From NCBI GenBank assembly GCA_018378775.1, contig JAGZWV010000007.1, positions 8,546-72,545 of the forward strand: a stretch of 64,000 bases of DNA, given 5' to 3'. The notes beneath the pieces were generated by a model. It was not told the DNA's origin. It ran no database searches and was given only the letters and a program-made list of their open reading frames with translations. Below are positions 52,447 through 62,047 of this stretch, piece after piece. Each line of letters begins with the position of its first letter. The stretch's first letter is position 1. The translations under genes and the position numbers were made by a program. This DNA comes from Collinsella sp. Lineage in GTDB: Bacteria; Actinomycetota; Coriobacteriia; Coriobacteriales; Coriobacteriaceae.

Positions 52447-53622
52447 TCAAGAAACGGAAAGTGTGTCTCTATTCCGAAATATGGAATAGCTGATTAAAAC
52501 TAGGAGCGGGTTATAGTCGACAGCCAAAGCAGTCGACTCGCAGAATCCAAATAATGCAACATAAAGAGCGAGGACTATGAGGGACCCATCATCGAAATAC
52601 TCCTCGGGCGCTCTTGCATAAAGTAGCATTAAACCGATTAATAAAAATGAAGTAGGAACAAACCCGTAATTGATAAGCCAAAGTGCCCAAGCATTATCAA
52701 TCGTGAGCATGGCATAAGAGGATCCTGTCCAGACCGTAGCCCCAAGAAGCATTGACCCATTACCAAAAGGATGTATCAAATACTGCTCAAATAGATACCA
52801 CATTGAATAAATACGGTTGCTAAGAGACTCACTAAAAGCCATAAGTATGCCATTAGAAGGAGAAAAGACAAAAAGCAAAATTATCGTTAATAGAAAGGAA
52901 CCGATAATAAGGCCAAGGCATATCCTTGACATGCTGGCCCTAGCAAAAGAATGCCGTCTAATATAACAAAAAAATTGGAAACAAATCAGCACCAGAAGGT
53001 ACAGCTCCGCAGTCCTTGAGTTGGCGACCATCTCAAGGAAAGAAACCGAAGCAACAGTTAAAAGTGCCGAAAGAAAGGGTTTTTTATTCCAACGTAGATA
53101 AACAACACACGTACATATACGAGCCAAAACAGCACCGAGAGCATTTACCTGATTAAAGCCGAGCGAATGGCGTACCCTCGTTTCGCCGGGACGAATTGAA
53201 TCAATCGAACTGATTGATCCAGAAATCAAACCAAACGCAACGATTAAAAATACTAGAACAGTTACAGCCAAGACGATCTGCGTCAACCGGCGAACATCAA
53301 TATCGTTCCCAGCAATAATAAATAAGCAGACAGAAAGGGGTATCCACGACTTAGTAACACCTAAAGTAATTAGCGTTGCAAGAAAAGCAACGCCTGAACA
53401 TACTAGAGCTTCAGTTGAAAATCGAATACTGAAAAACCGTACTAAGAGCAGGATGAGCATGAGTGCATTGGCAATTTTGCCAACGGTGTCCATCGGGACT
53501 CCAAACATGTTCACATAATTCGTACGCTCCATTAAATGAAAAAAACAATACATAGTAAAGGCTGCGTAATAACATGAATCAGCAGCATTTACCTTCAGGC
53601 TTTTCTTGAAATCAGTCATCAT
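52447..53622 (-). CDS. Wzy-like O-antigen/EPS polymerase
   Basis: A 391-residue membrane protein with about ten predicted helices and a long extracytoplasmic loop that includes SIRPGETRVRHSLGFNQVNALG, where O-antigen ligase/polymerase relatives place a conserved Arg-rich loop. Wzy proteins are poorly conserved, so the call rests on topology and on position between glycosyltransferases. Codon use is among the most AT-rich in the window, a sign of recent transfer. Confidence 0.72.
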   Translation of the reverse strand: MMTDFKKSLKVNAADSCYYAAFTMYCFFHLMERTNYVNMFGVPMDTVGKIANALMLILLLVRFFSIRFSTEALVCSGVAFLATLITLGVTKSWIPLSVCLFIIAGNDIDVRRLTQIVLAVTVLVFLIVAFGLISGSISSIDSIRPGETRVRHSLGFNQVNALGAVLARICTCVVYLRWNKKPFLSALLTVASVSFLEMVANSRTAELYLLVLICFQFFCYIRRHSFARASMSRICLGLIIGSFLLTIILLFVFSPSNGILMAFSESLSNRIYSMWYLFEQYLIHPFGNGSMLLGATVWTGSSYAMLTIDNAWALWLINYGFVPTSFLLIGLMLLYARAPEEYFDDGSLIVLALYVALFGFCESTALAVDYNPLLVLISYSIFRNRDTLSVS

Positions 53623-53672
53623 TTTTATGAAACAGCCCCTTGAGTAGTTTCAATTAGCTCCGAGGTTAAGCG

Positions 53673-54677
53673 TTAGCGAAGCAATCCAAGACCTCGAGCA
53701 AAGCAACAGAACAAGCTGAATGCGTTTTTTCCGAAATAAGCAACAAAGGCCGCAAAGCGCTCACGAGGCCTAGCTTCTCTATCTCTAAGAACGGCCTTTC
53801 GATGTAAAGACAACACCGACCACAACGAATCCTCATCTTGAATTTGCCTCGAATGATTATTTTTAGTTGGAATCTGCGCAAACACCATCCTGCAAACTGA
53901 GAAGCAGCGCGAAGCGGCGGCTTTACTTAGGTCCGGATACCAATTACAAATATCCTGGTAGAGCCGATCGGCAATTATCAATGCGGACTCGCCTTTAATG
54001 TGTCGATATTCTTGCCTGATAATGCTGTTACTTCTCATGCGATATGCATACAACTCACGGCAATCGACAACGGCAACGGAATCAACCTTGTGAATAATCT
54101 TATAGACGCTAGCGAGATCCTCGTAATACAGCCCCTTAGGGAACGGGTCAATGCCCAGTGGCGCCTTTGCGTAAAGGCGCCACTGGGCACCGGTGTCCAG
54201 CGTCTGATATAACATCAGACGCTGGACATCGGGCGAAGGCAGTGCCTTCGCAGGCGCCACGGGGTCAAGAGACTCCACCAAAGGGCAAGCATCACCATCA
54301 TTGAACGGCTTGCCAAATGGAACAGCAGATATCTGACATCCCGTATCGCGGCAGGCGTTAAAAAGAACCTCGATAAAAACAGGAGAAATGTAGTCGTCGC
54401 TATCAACGAAGGAAATCCAGTCGCCCTGAGCAATACGCAGCCCTGCATTACGAGCGTCGGAAAGACCGCCATTTTCCTTATGCAAAACGGTGGTACGGTC
54501 GTCGCTTGCAGCAAGAACATCACAAAGCTCGCCAGAACCATCAGTCGAGCCGTCATCGACAAGAATAATCTCGATGTTACGATAGCTTTGACGGCAAATG
54601 CTATCAAAGCACTCCCGCAGATAAGGCTTAACGTTATATACCGGCACAATCACCGATACCAAGTTACTGTTTGCCAT
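53673..54677 (-). CDS. Glycosyltransferase family 2
   Basis: A 334-residue GT-A enzyme. It opens with SVIVPVYNVKPYLRECFDSI, carries the nucleotide-binding ILVDDGSTDGSGELC and the metal-binding SFVDSDDYISP (residues 90-100), and later FPKGLYYEDLASVYK. It adds a sugar to the EPS repeat unit. Codons for about residues 142-176 contain three back-to-back perfect hairpins (54152-54251), so the mRNA there would be extremely structured; the frame itself remains open and family-like. Confidence 0.88.
   Translation of the reverse strand: MANSNLVSVIVPVYNVKPYLRECFDSICRQSYRNIEIILVDDGSTDGSGELCDVLAASDDRTTVLHKENGGLSDARNAGLRIAQGDWISFVDSDDYISPVFIEVLFNACRDTGCQISAVPFGKPFNDGDACPLVESLDPVAPAKALPSPDVQRLMLYQTLDTGAQWRLYAKAPLGIDPFPKGLYYEDLASVYKIIHKVDSVAVVDCRELYAYRMRSNSIIRQEYRHIKGESALIIADRLYQDICNWYPDLSKAAASRCFSVCRMVFAQIPTKNNHSRQIQDEDSLWSVLSLHRKAVLRDREARPRERFAAFVAYFGKNAFSLFCCFARGLGLLR
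54152..54251. repeat. Three consecutive perfect hairpins inside the GT2 gene
   Basis: Hairpin A: 17-bp arms (TGCCCAGTGGCGCCTTT) with a four-base loop, 54152-54189. Hairpin B: 15-bp arms (TGTCCAGCGTCTGAT) with a five-base loop, 54194-54228. Hairpin C: 9-bp arms (GCGAAGGCA) with a one-base centre, 54233-54251. All are perfect, and all are inside coding sequence. Confidence 0.9.
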
Positions 54678-55784
54678 CTAATTCCTTGAGTAGAGATCTA
54701 GATATTTATAAGTCAGTCGCTCGCCTTGCAACTCAATGTTGTAATCGGCGAATTGCCCACTCGAGATAGACAATCGACCCTCATACGAGTACGGCAAGAG
54801 TGAATCGATTTCATCTGCCCACACGACAGGGCTATCAATCGACAAGAACTTACACTCCCCCGTTACGTCTACCTCACGCGTAATCGCATCGCTCAACAAG
54901 CACGGTAAGCCAGACACCTGTGCCTCGACGCCGACGAGGCACAGGCCTTCGTAAAGGCTTGGCAGAACGAACGCATCAAACGCCTGGTACAAGCGATTGA
55001 CATCGCTTCTCTGCCCCAGAAACTTAACGCGATCAGTAAGACCGCGTTCGTCCACCAAGGCCTTTACGGAGGCCCCGGCTTCGCCGGTACCGACAAGCAG
55101 CAGGACAGCATCGTCGCGGCGCTTTGCGACCTCAGCAAAAACGTCAATCAAAAACGCATGGTTCTTCTGGGCAGTAAAGCGCCCCACATGTCCAATGGCA
55201 AACTGGTTGCCGACGAGGCCCAGGTCGGCTCGCGCTTGCGCACGAGCCTCCGCATTGAAGCGAAAGCGATCCAAATCGATTGCGTTGTATACGACCTCGA
55301 AGTGCGCAGCTTTACCGAAAAGCCATTCACCGGCAAATTGACTACATGCAAATCGGTGTGTTGGATATCGATTCGATTGCGTTTTCAGCACGGCCTTCAG
55401 GGCATTCTTGGCATACTCCCCCTTACCGCTCGTAGAGTGACTATGGGCGATCCGCACAGAAACACCCGCCTTCTTCGCAGCACGAAGAGGAAAGACCGAA
55501 AGCGCGTTGATGTGACTGTGGACAATCTTCCAGCCCTCTTGCTTAAAGAGACGCTGAAGCTCTCGCTGGTATTCAGCTATATGCTGATAGGGCGGTATCT
55601 CAAAGACCCTGCCACCGAGCGATTCGATCTCGTCACGGGGAACAAGCGTCGAATCGGAATCAACAAGAAAGTCAAACTGCACTTTACTGCGATCGATGTG
55701 ACGATAGTAATTCATAACGACAGCTTCGACGCCGCCGCCAACCATCTTGCCAACAACCTGAGCCACCCTAACCGGTTCAGTCAT
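54678..55784 (-). CDS. Glycosyltransferase family 4 (EpsF-like)
   Basis: A 368-residue GT-B enzyme beginning RVAQVVGKMVGGGVEAVVMN, as in EpsF/CapM-type transferases. Other visible features are VSVRIAHSHSTSG, the donor-domain phrase GHVGRFTAQKNHAFLIDVF, and FVLPSLYEGLCLVGVEAQ with the GT4 E-x7-E motif. It adds an early sugar of the repeat unit and adjoins the GT2 gene without a gap. A perfect 11-bp-arm hairpin (54917-54945) lies in the codons of the E-x7-E segment. Confidence 0.88.
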   Translation of the reverse strand: MTEPVRVAQVVGKMVGGGVEAVVMNYYRHIDRSKVQFDFLVDSDSTLVPRDEIESLGGRVFEIPPYQHIAEYQRELQRLFKQEGWKIVHSHINALSVFPLRAAKKAGVSVRIAHSHSTSGKGEYAKNALKAVLKTQSNRYPTHRFACSQFAGEWLFGKAAHFEVVYNAIDLDRFRFNAEARAQARADLGLVGNQFAIGHVGRFTAQKNHAFLIDVFAEVAKRRDDAVLLLVGTGEAGASVKALVDERGLTDRVKFLGQRSDVNRLYQAFDAFVLPSLYEGLCLVGVEAQVSGLPCLLSDAITREVDVTGECKFLSIDSPVVWADEIDSLLPYSYEGRLSISSGQFADYNIELQGERLTYKYLDLYSRN

Positions 55785-56537
55785 TTAGCAAGCACCTCCA
55801 CCGGTAAAGACCTCAACGACCGTGAGGAGAACAATCTTCAAGTCCGTGATGAGGCCGCGCTTGGCGATGTACTCCAAATCACGGCGGACCATCCCGTCAA
55901 AGTCGGTATCGTTGCGGTCGGTCACCTGCCACCAGCCGGTGATGCCGGGCTTGACGGCCAGACGCTGCAGGTCGAATTCTGTGTACTCGGCCACCTCGTT
56001 AGGCAGCGGCGGGCGCGGGCCCACGACGGACATCTGCCCCAGGAACACGTTGACGAACTGCGGAAACTCGTCGATGGAATGCTTGCGGATGAACCTGCCG
56101 ATCTTGGTGACGCGGGGGTCCTCCCTCATCTTGAACATGGCGCCGGCGATCTCGTTCTGCCCCTTGAGCTCGGCGAGGCGCTCGTCGGCGTCCCTGTACA
56201 TGCTGCGGAACTTCCACATGCGGAAGGTGGACAGGCTGCCGTCGCGGTGGGTCTGGCCCACGCGGATCTGGCTGTAGAACGGGTTGCCCTCGCTCTCCAG
56301 GCGGATTGCCGCGGCAAGCACCAGACTCGGCACGGCAATGACGGCCAGCACGCAGCCGCTGAACACGATGTCGAACGCGCGCTTGACGGCACGGTAGGCC
56401 AGGCGCGAGTTGTCCCAGTCCATGATGGATTGCACAGCCTTATATCGACCGGTGCATTCACGCTGGTCCATAGCCTGAGCAATCAGCGCTGCCCCCGCGG
56501 GCGCATTGCTCTCTGTCACTTCTTTATTAGCAGCCAC
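55785..56537 (-). CDS. Undecaprenyl-phosphate sugar phosphotransferase (initiating transferase)
   Basis: Transfers a sugar-1-phosphate to undecaprenyl phosphate, the first step of EPS repeat-unit assembly at the membrane. The 250-residue protein has one membrane segment (VFSGCVLAVIAVPSLVLAAAI) and the catalytic bacterial-sugar-transferase domain: FRMWKFRSMYRDA, KIGRFIRKHSIDEFPQ, MSVVGPRPPLP and KPGITGWWQV. It lacks the extra N-terminal helices of WbaP/WcaJ, so it is the short PglC/EpsL-like type. GC-rich, unlike the genes downstream. Confidence 0.92.
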   Translation of the reverse strand: MAANKEVTESNAPAGAALIAQAMDQRECTGRYKAVQSIMDWDNSRLAYRAVKRAFDIVFSGCVLAVIAVPSLVLAAAIRLESEGNPFYSQIRVGQTHRDGSLSTFRMWKFRSMYRDADERLAELKGQNEIAGAMFKMREDPRVTKIGRFIRKHSIDEFPQFVNVFLGQMSVVGPRPPLPNEVAEYTEFDLQRLAVKPGITGWWQVTDRNDTDFDGMVRRDLEYIAKRGLITDLKIVLLTVVEVFTGGGAC

Positions 56538-56617
56538 AATAAAACTTACGTTCCTGTCCCCAGGACCCCCCCATCTATGAATCCAAAATCAAGTAATTTG
56601 CTAGTGCAACGTCTCCC

Positions 56618-57208
56618 TTACGTTTTGCTGGGAACGTCAAGCGGTAGCAGCTCCCTAAAAACGGAATCGCCATCGCCCACGTCTACCAGGCACCAGCGTT
56701 TATGACGGTCGATCTTTTTAACGCGAGCCTCTTGCCCCACCAAGGGACCCTGTTCTATGTGCAACACGCCATCTTCTATGCGCGCAACGCTGTTGCGCAC
56801 CACTCCGTCGTCGTCCAGCACGCTGCGGTACCAATCCTGCGCATCGTCCGGCATGGGCATGTACGCCCGCTCCCTACTGCCGGCGATGCGACAGCCAAAG
56901 CTCAACTGGGCCAGGGCCCTATCGAGCGCGGCAGCATCGTGCGTAGCGACGAAGAAATATTCCTTGTACATAGGTTTGGTTTGGAGCGACCATGCGCCGT
57001 CCCGCTTAAACCAGAACTCCTTTTGCATCACAAAAGCATCCTGCATAAGGTTGTTCGGGATAATACGGCGGACCTTTTCGCAGGTCTCGCGCTCTTTTCC
57101 ATTGGGGGTGTGAACCAGATACCAGCGGACGCGGCCGTGTTGACTGTTGGTGGTGGCGCCGTTAAATGCGCCCGGCAGCTGCTCTTGGCGCCGTGCCGTC
57201 TGTTCCAT
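56618..57208 (-). CDS. loaP: LoaP-type NusG paralogue (operon-specific antiterminator)
   Basis: A 196-residue NusG-family protein with an N-terminal NGN domain (VRWYLVHTPNGKERETCEKVRR, then EYFFVATHD) and a C-terminal KOW domain (EQGPLVGQEARVKKIDRHKRW). Specialised NusG paralogues called LoaP head long polysaccharide and secondary-metabolite operons and keep RNA polymerase from terminating early. Here it is first in the ~9.5-kb EPS operon, which fits. The start at 57208 (MEQTARRQEQLPG) has GAGGGGG seven bases upstream; 57241 is less likely. Confidence 0.85.
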   Translation of the reverse strand: MEQTARRQEQLPGAFNGATTNSQHGRVRWYLVHTPNGKERETCEKVRRIIPNNLMQDAFVMQKEFWFKRDGAWSLQTKPMYKEYFFVATHDAAALDRALAQLSFGCRIAGSRERAYMPMPDDAQDWYRSVLDDDGVVRNSVARIEDGVLHIEQGPLVGQEARVKKIDRHKRWCLVDVGDGDSVFRELLPLDVPSKT

Positions 57209-57329
57209 GTTCTCGCCCCCTCTTTTGGCTTTGCGATGCACACAAATGCAGGGGCGTTTAGAACAGGCTTCTCGCTCGCAGCTAGACGCAGTCGCAAAAG
57301 TACAGGTTTTTCATCTTTCGACAGATGAC

Positions 57330-57335
57330 ATTATA
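57330..57335 (-). promoter_or_regulatory. -10 element of the loaP/EPS operon
   Basis: Consensus TATAAT on the minus strand, about 120 bases before loaP. The matching -35 region is weak (GGCAAA at 17 bp), so an activator may be needed. The leader of about 115 nt could carry the RNA element through which LoaP acts. Confidence 0.55.
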
Positions 57336-57438
57336 CGAGCAATTAATCAGCGTTTGCCCAGATTACGCAAAATGTACTGCTAGTAGGTACATCTCCATAC
57401 CCCCTCTACAAAAACCTGTACCTTTTTGTGCAACAAAA

Positions 57439-57463
57439 AAAAGCCGCTCAACCAGCGGCTTTT
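57439..57463 (-). terminator. Second terminator downstream of thrS
   Basis: Ten-base stem AAAAGCCGCT/AGCGGCTTTT around a five-base loop, with eight T residues on the minus strand. It backs up the first terminator and shields the EPS promoter. Confidence 0.85.
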
Positions 57464-57480
57464 CTTATTTCGGCATGAAA

Positions 57481-57511
57481 AAGGCGACCGCCCTATGCGG
57501 ACGGTCGCCTT
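57481..57511 (-). terminator. First terminator downstream of thrS
   Basis: Perfect 10-bp stem AAGGCGACCG with an eleven-base loop and a TTTTT run on the minus strand, 24 bases after the thrS stop. Confidence 0.88.
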
Positions 57512-57534
57512 TGTTAATTGTTGTGAAGCTTGCC

Positions 57535-59298
<1,764 letters not shown>

Positions 59299-59523
59299 GG
59301 GTATGTTTTCTCCTCTCGGATGCCTGATGCAAGTGCGTGCGATGCGCTCGGTGTTTTTGACTTGCATCATTATAGGCAGGTTGCCTTGGTATACAAGCGC
59401 CCGCCGCACCTTAATGGCACGGCGGGCGATTTTCTACGCATGCTTCATCGTGTGGGGCGGGATGAGAGGCGCGCGTGGCTTGCGACGTGCCCGTGGCTTG
59501 CGGCCGGCCCAGCGATGGATGCG

Positions 59524-59955
59524 TTACTGAATGCGAGTTCGGCAGTAGGGGCAGACCTTCCAGTGCGCATCAAGCGGGCGATGGCAGCTGGGGCAGACGT
59601 TGCGAACCTGGGTATCGCACACCGGGCAAACGACGAAATCCTTCTCGATGGGCGCGCCGCACTGCGGGCAGGTGCCGTACTGGGCAAGCTGGCGCTCGCG
59701 CAGGGCCATGTCCAGCTCCTGCTCCTCGCGGTCGGACGCGTAGGAGTGCGGGCGCAGGACCAGGTAGGCAATGAGGCCTACAAACGGGATGAGGGCGATG
59801 ATGCCCCATGCCACGTAGGCGCTGGCGCCGCGGCGGCGAGCGTCGATAAACACATAGACGACCGACAGCACATACAGGGCGATGATAAAGCCAACAAAGG
59901 CATAGACGACGCCCATAAGCTGCGGCGACATGAGCTCGGAGATGTACTTGGACAT
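59524..59955 (-). CDS. Membrane-anchored double zinc-ribbon protein
   Basis: A 143-residue protein with two membrane helices (VVYAFVGFIIALYVLSVVYVF and YVAWGIIALIPFVGLIAYLVL) resembling the PLDc_N/cardiolipin-synthase anchor module. A coiled section follows, then a zinc-ribbon C-terminus with four CxxC knuckles (CPQCG, CPVCD, CPSCH, CPYCR), making two ribbons. Function unknown; such proteins may sense or bind partners at the membrane. Start at 59955 (MSKYISEL) with AAAGG upstream. Confidence 0.8.
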   Translation of the reverse strand: MSKYISELMSPQLMGVVYAFVGFIIALYVLSVVYVFIDARRRGASAYVAWGIIALIPFVGLIAYLVLRPHSYASDREEQELDMALRERQLAQYGTCPQCGAPIEKDFVVCPVCDTQVRNVCPSCHRPLDAHWKVCPYCRTRIQ

Positions 59956-60054
59956 TACGGGTACCTTTCGGAATATTAACAGTTCGGTCAAGTTTACCAC
60001 GGGGTTTGTTTATATGGGACCACGGCTAGGGGCGGGGCTGGCGCAGACACAAAC

Positions 60055-60392
60055 ATCTCAATCTGTAACAGTTACTCGGCTAAAACAGTCCCAGACGTTA
60101 CAGATTTAGACAAACCCTTCTCTCCCCGACTTAAACCTCGATCTGTAACATCTAGAACCCAAAAACAGTTCTTACTGTTACAGATCGAGACAACCAGAAT
60201 CCGTCGGAAAGATTGTCTCGACCTGTAACAGAAAGGAACCAAAAACCCTGCCAGCTGTTACAGATCGAGACATACGAGTAACCCGACGGGCTACCGTCTC
60301 GATCTGTAACACGTAGGACCGCAATTCCCCGCCTATCGTTACAAATCGAGATGAACGTGCGCCTGTGGACGCAGCATCTCAATCTGTAACAG
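60055..60392. repeat. Array of nine alternately oriented 17-18-bp repeats forming four long palindromes
   Basis: The core TCTCGATCTGTAACAG occurs nine times in strictly alternating orientation. Forward copies: 60055-60071, 60135-60151, 60214-60231, 60295-60312, 60375-60392. Reverse copies: 60096-60112, 60175-60192, 60255-60272, 60336-60353. Spacers are 21-24 bp. Each reverse-forward pair, with a partly self-complementary spacer, forms a ~57-bp hairpin; these four units repeat every 79-81 bp. The gene-free region 60001-60582 contains nothing else recognisable apart from a possible degenerate tenth copy near 60425-60441. Confidence 0.93.
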
Positions 60393-60582
60393 GTAACGGC
60401 GACGACCGCGATGTTTGGTGGGAAGATCTCGCGGTCTAACGTGGCCAGCATCCGTGCTGGGCCAGCCCGCGCCTGCCGTTGGCGGGTGTTGCAGGGCTGT
60501 TCGCCGCATTGCCGTCGCACTGGGGGTGTGCAGACCCTAGGATAGTCTTATTGACGGCCTGTCAACTCGTCTGGGAGGCACT

Positions 60583-62046
60583 GTGACGGAAACGTTTGAT
60601 ATCGTGATTGTCGGCGCGGGCATCACCGGATGCGCCATCGCGAGGCAGCTCGCGCGCTATGACCTGTCCATTTGCGTGGTCGAGGCGGCTAACGATATTG
60701 CGCTGGGCGCGTCGAAGGCCAACGGCGGTCTGGTGCACGCCGGCTACGATCCGGCACCGGGAACGGTAAAGGCGCAGGTCAACGCCCGTGGTTGCGAGCT
60801 ATATGGCACGTGGGCCCAGGAGCTAGGCTTTTTGTTTTGCCGTACCGGGTCGATGGTGCTGGGGTTTAACGACGAAGACGGCGCACAACTGGAGCAGCTG
60901 CGGTGCAACGGCCTTGCCAACGGTGTGCCCGAGCTGTCGATCGTCGGACCCGACCGCATCCACGAATTGGAGCCGCGCGCCAGTGCCGATGCAACGTGTG
61001 CGTTGTGGTGCCCCTCGACTGGATTTGTCGACCCGTTTGAGGTTGCCATCGCCGCGCTGGAAAACGCCGTCGCCAACGGGGTGACCTTTATGCGGTCCGC
61101 GCCGGTGGAAGCGATTGAGGTTGCTGGCGGCGAGGCTACCGACGGGGCTGTGCGCTTTACGCTGGCAACGCCCGCTGGAGACGTGCACTGCCGTTACCTG
61201 ATCAACGCCGCAGGCAACGGAGCCGCGGACATCTCGCATATGGCCGGTGCCGAGGAGTTTCAGATGGTCTGGCGCCAGGGCAACATCGTGGTGCTGGACA
61301 AGGAACCGCGTGCACTCATGCCGCTCTACCCCGTTCCCACGCCGGTGTCCAAGGGCGTTATCGTCACGGGTACCATACACGGCAACACCGTGATCACCGC
61401 GACCGCCGCCGTGCGCGAGCCGGGCGACACGCAGACCTATGCGGACGACGTCAACGCGCTCCTGACCGGCGCGCGCAAGCTGGTGCCCGATCTGGACACG
61501 CGCCGCGTGGTGCGCGCATTTGCCGGCGGGCGTCCGGTCATTCAGGGAACGAACGACTTCTTTATTGGGCAGTCGGCCGTGGTGCCGGGGCTGTTCCAGG
61601 CGGCGGGCATCCAGTCGCCGGGCGTGGCGAGCGCGCCGGCCATTGCCGAGCGCATGGAGCTTGTGATGCGTGAGGCGGGCGTGGAGCTGCACGAGCGGGC
61701 GGACTGGAACCCAATTCGCCGCGAGCCGGACGACTTTGACCGCGCACCGCTGGCGCGCAAGGAAGAACTCATTGAGTCCGATCCCGCGTGGGGGCAGATT
61801 GTCTGCCGCTGCGAGACGGTGCCCGAGGCCGAGATTGTGGCCGCGATTCGGCGCCGCCCGGGTGCAATTTCGGTCGAAGGTGTCAAGCGCCGCTGCCGCG
61901 CCGGCATGGGTCGGTGCCAAAGTGGCTTTTGCCAAAGCCGTGTGGTGGCGATTCTTGCCCGAGAGCTGGGCTGTGACCCCAGCGAGGTACTGTTGGAGGA
62001 TGCCGGTTCTTGGCTGGTCGAGGGTCCGCTGAAGGGGGTGCGCTAG
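60583..62046 (+). CDS. GlpA-like FAD-dependent oxidoreductase with BFD [2Fe-2S] domain
   Basis: A 487-residue flavoprotein related to anaerobic glycerol-3-phosphate dehydrogenase subunit A. The FAD-binding loop IVIVGAGITGCAIARQLARY opens the protein, followed by the DAO fold. The C-terminus has a BFD-like iron-sulfur site: CRCETV, then KRRCRAGMGRCQSGFC. Start is GTG at 60583 with GGGAGG four bases before it. First of three genes on the plus strand in an arrangement (GlpA-like, second FAD oxidoreductase, DUF1667) known from many gut Gram-positives, usually near glycerol genes. Substrate glycerol-3-phosphate or another 2-hydroxy acid is inferred. Confidence 0.88.
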   Translation: MTETFDIVIVGAGITGCAIARQLARYDLSICVVEAANDIALGASKANGGLVHAGYDPAPGTVKAQVNARGCELYGTWAQELGFLFCRTGSMVLGFNDEDGAQLEQLRCNGLANGVPELSIVGPDRIHELEPRASADATCALWCPSTGFVDPFEVAIAALENAVANGVTFMRSAPVEAIEVAGGEATDGAVRFTLATPAGDVHCRYLINAAGNGAADISHMAGAEEFQMVWRQGNIVVLDKEPRALMPLYPVPTPVSKGVIVTGTIHGNTVITATAAVREPGDTQTYADDVNALLTGARKLVPDLDTRRVVRAFAGGRPVIQGTNDFFIGQSAVVPGLFQAAGIQSPGVASAPAIAERMELVMREAGVELHERADWNPIRREPDDFDRAPLARKEELIESDPAWGQIVCRCETVPEAEIVAAIRRRPGAISVEGVKRRCRAGMGRCQSGFCQSRVVAILARELGCDPSEVLLEDAGSWLVEGPLKGVR

Positions 62047-62047
62047 G

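Noticed and set aside
57312..57327. Small CATCT/AGATG hairpin as a LoaP RNA element
   Set aside because: It overlaps the gap between the -10 box and the predicted start, so it would not be fully transcribed.
60055..60392. CRISPR array
   Set aside because: Repeats alternate in orientation and pair with each other across spacers, and no cas gene is present in the window.
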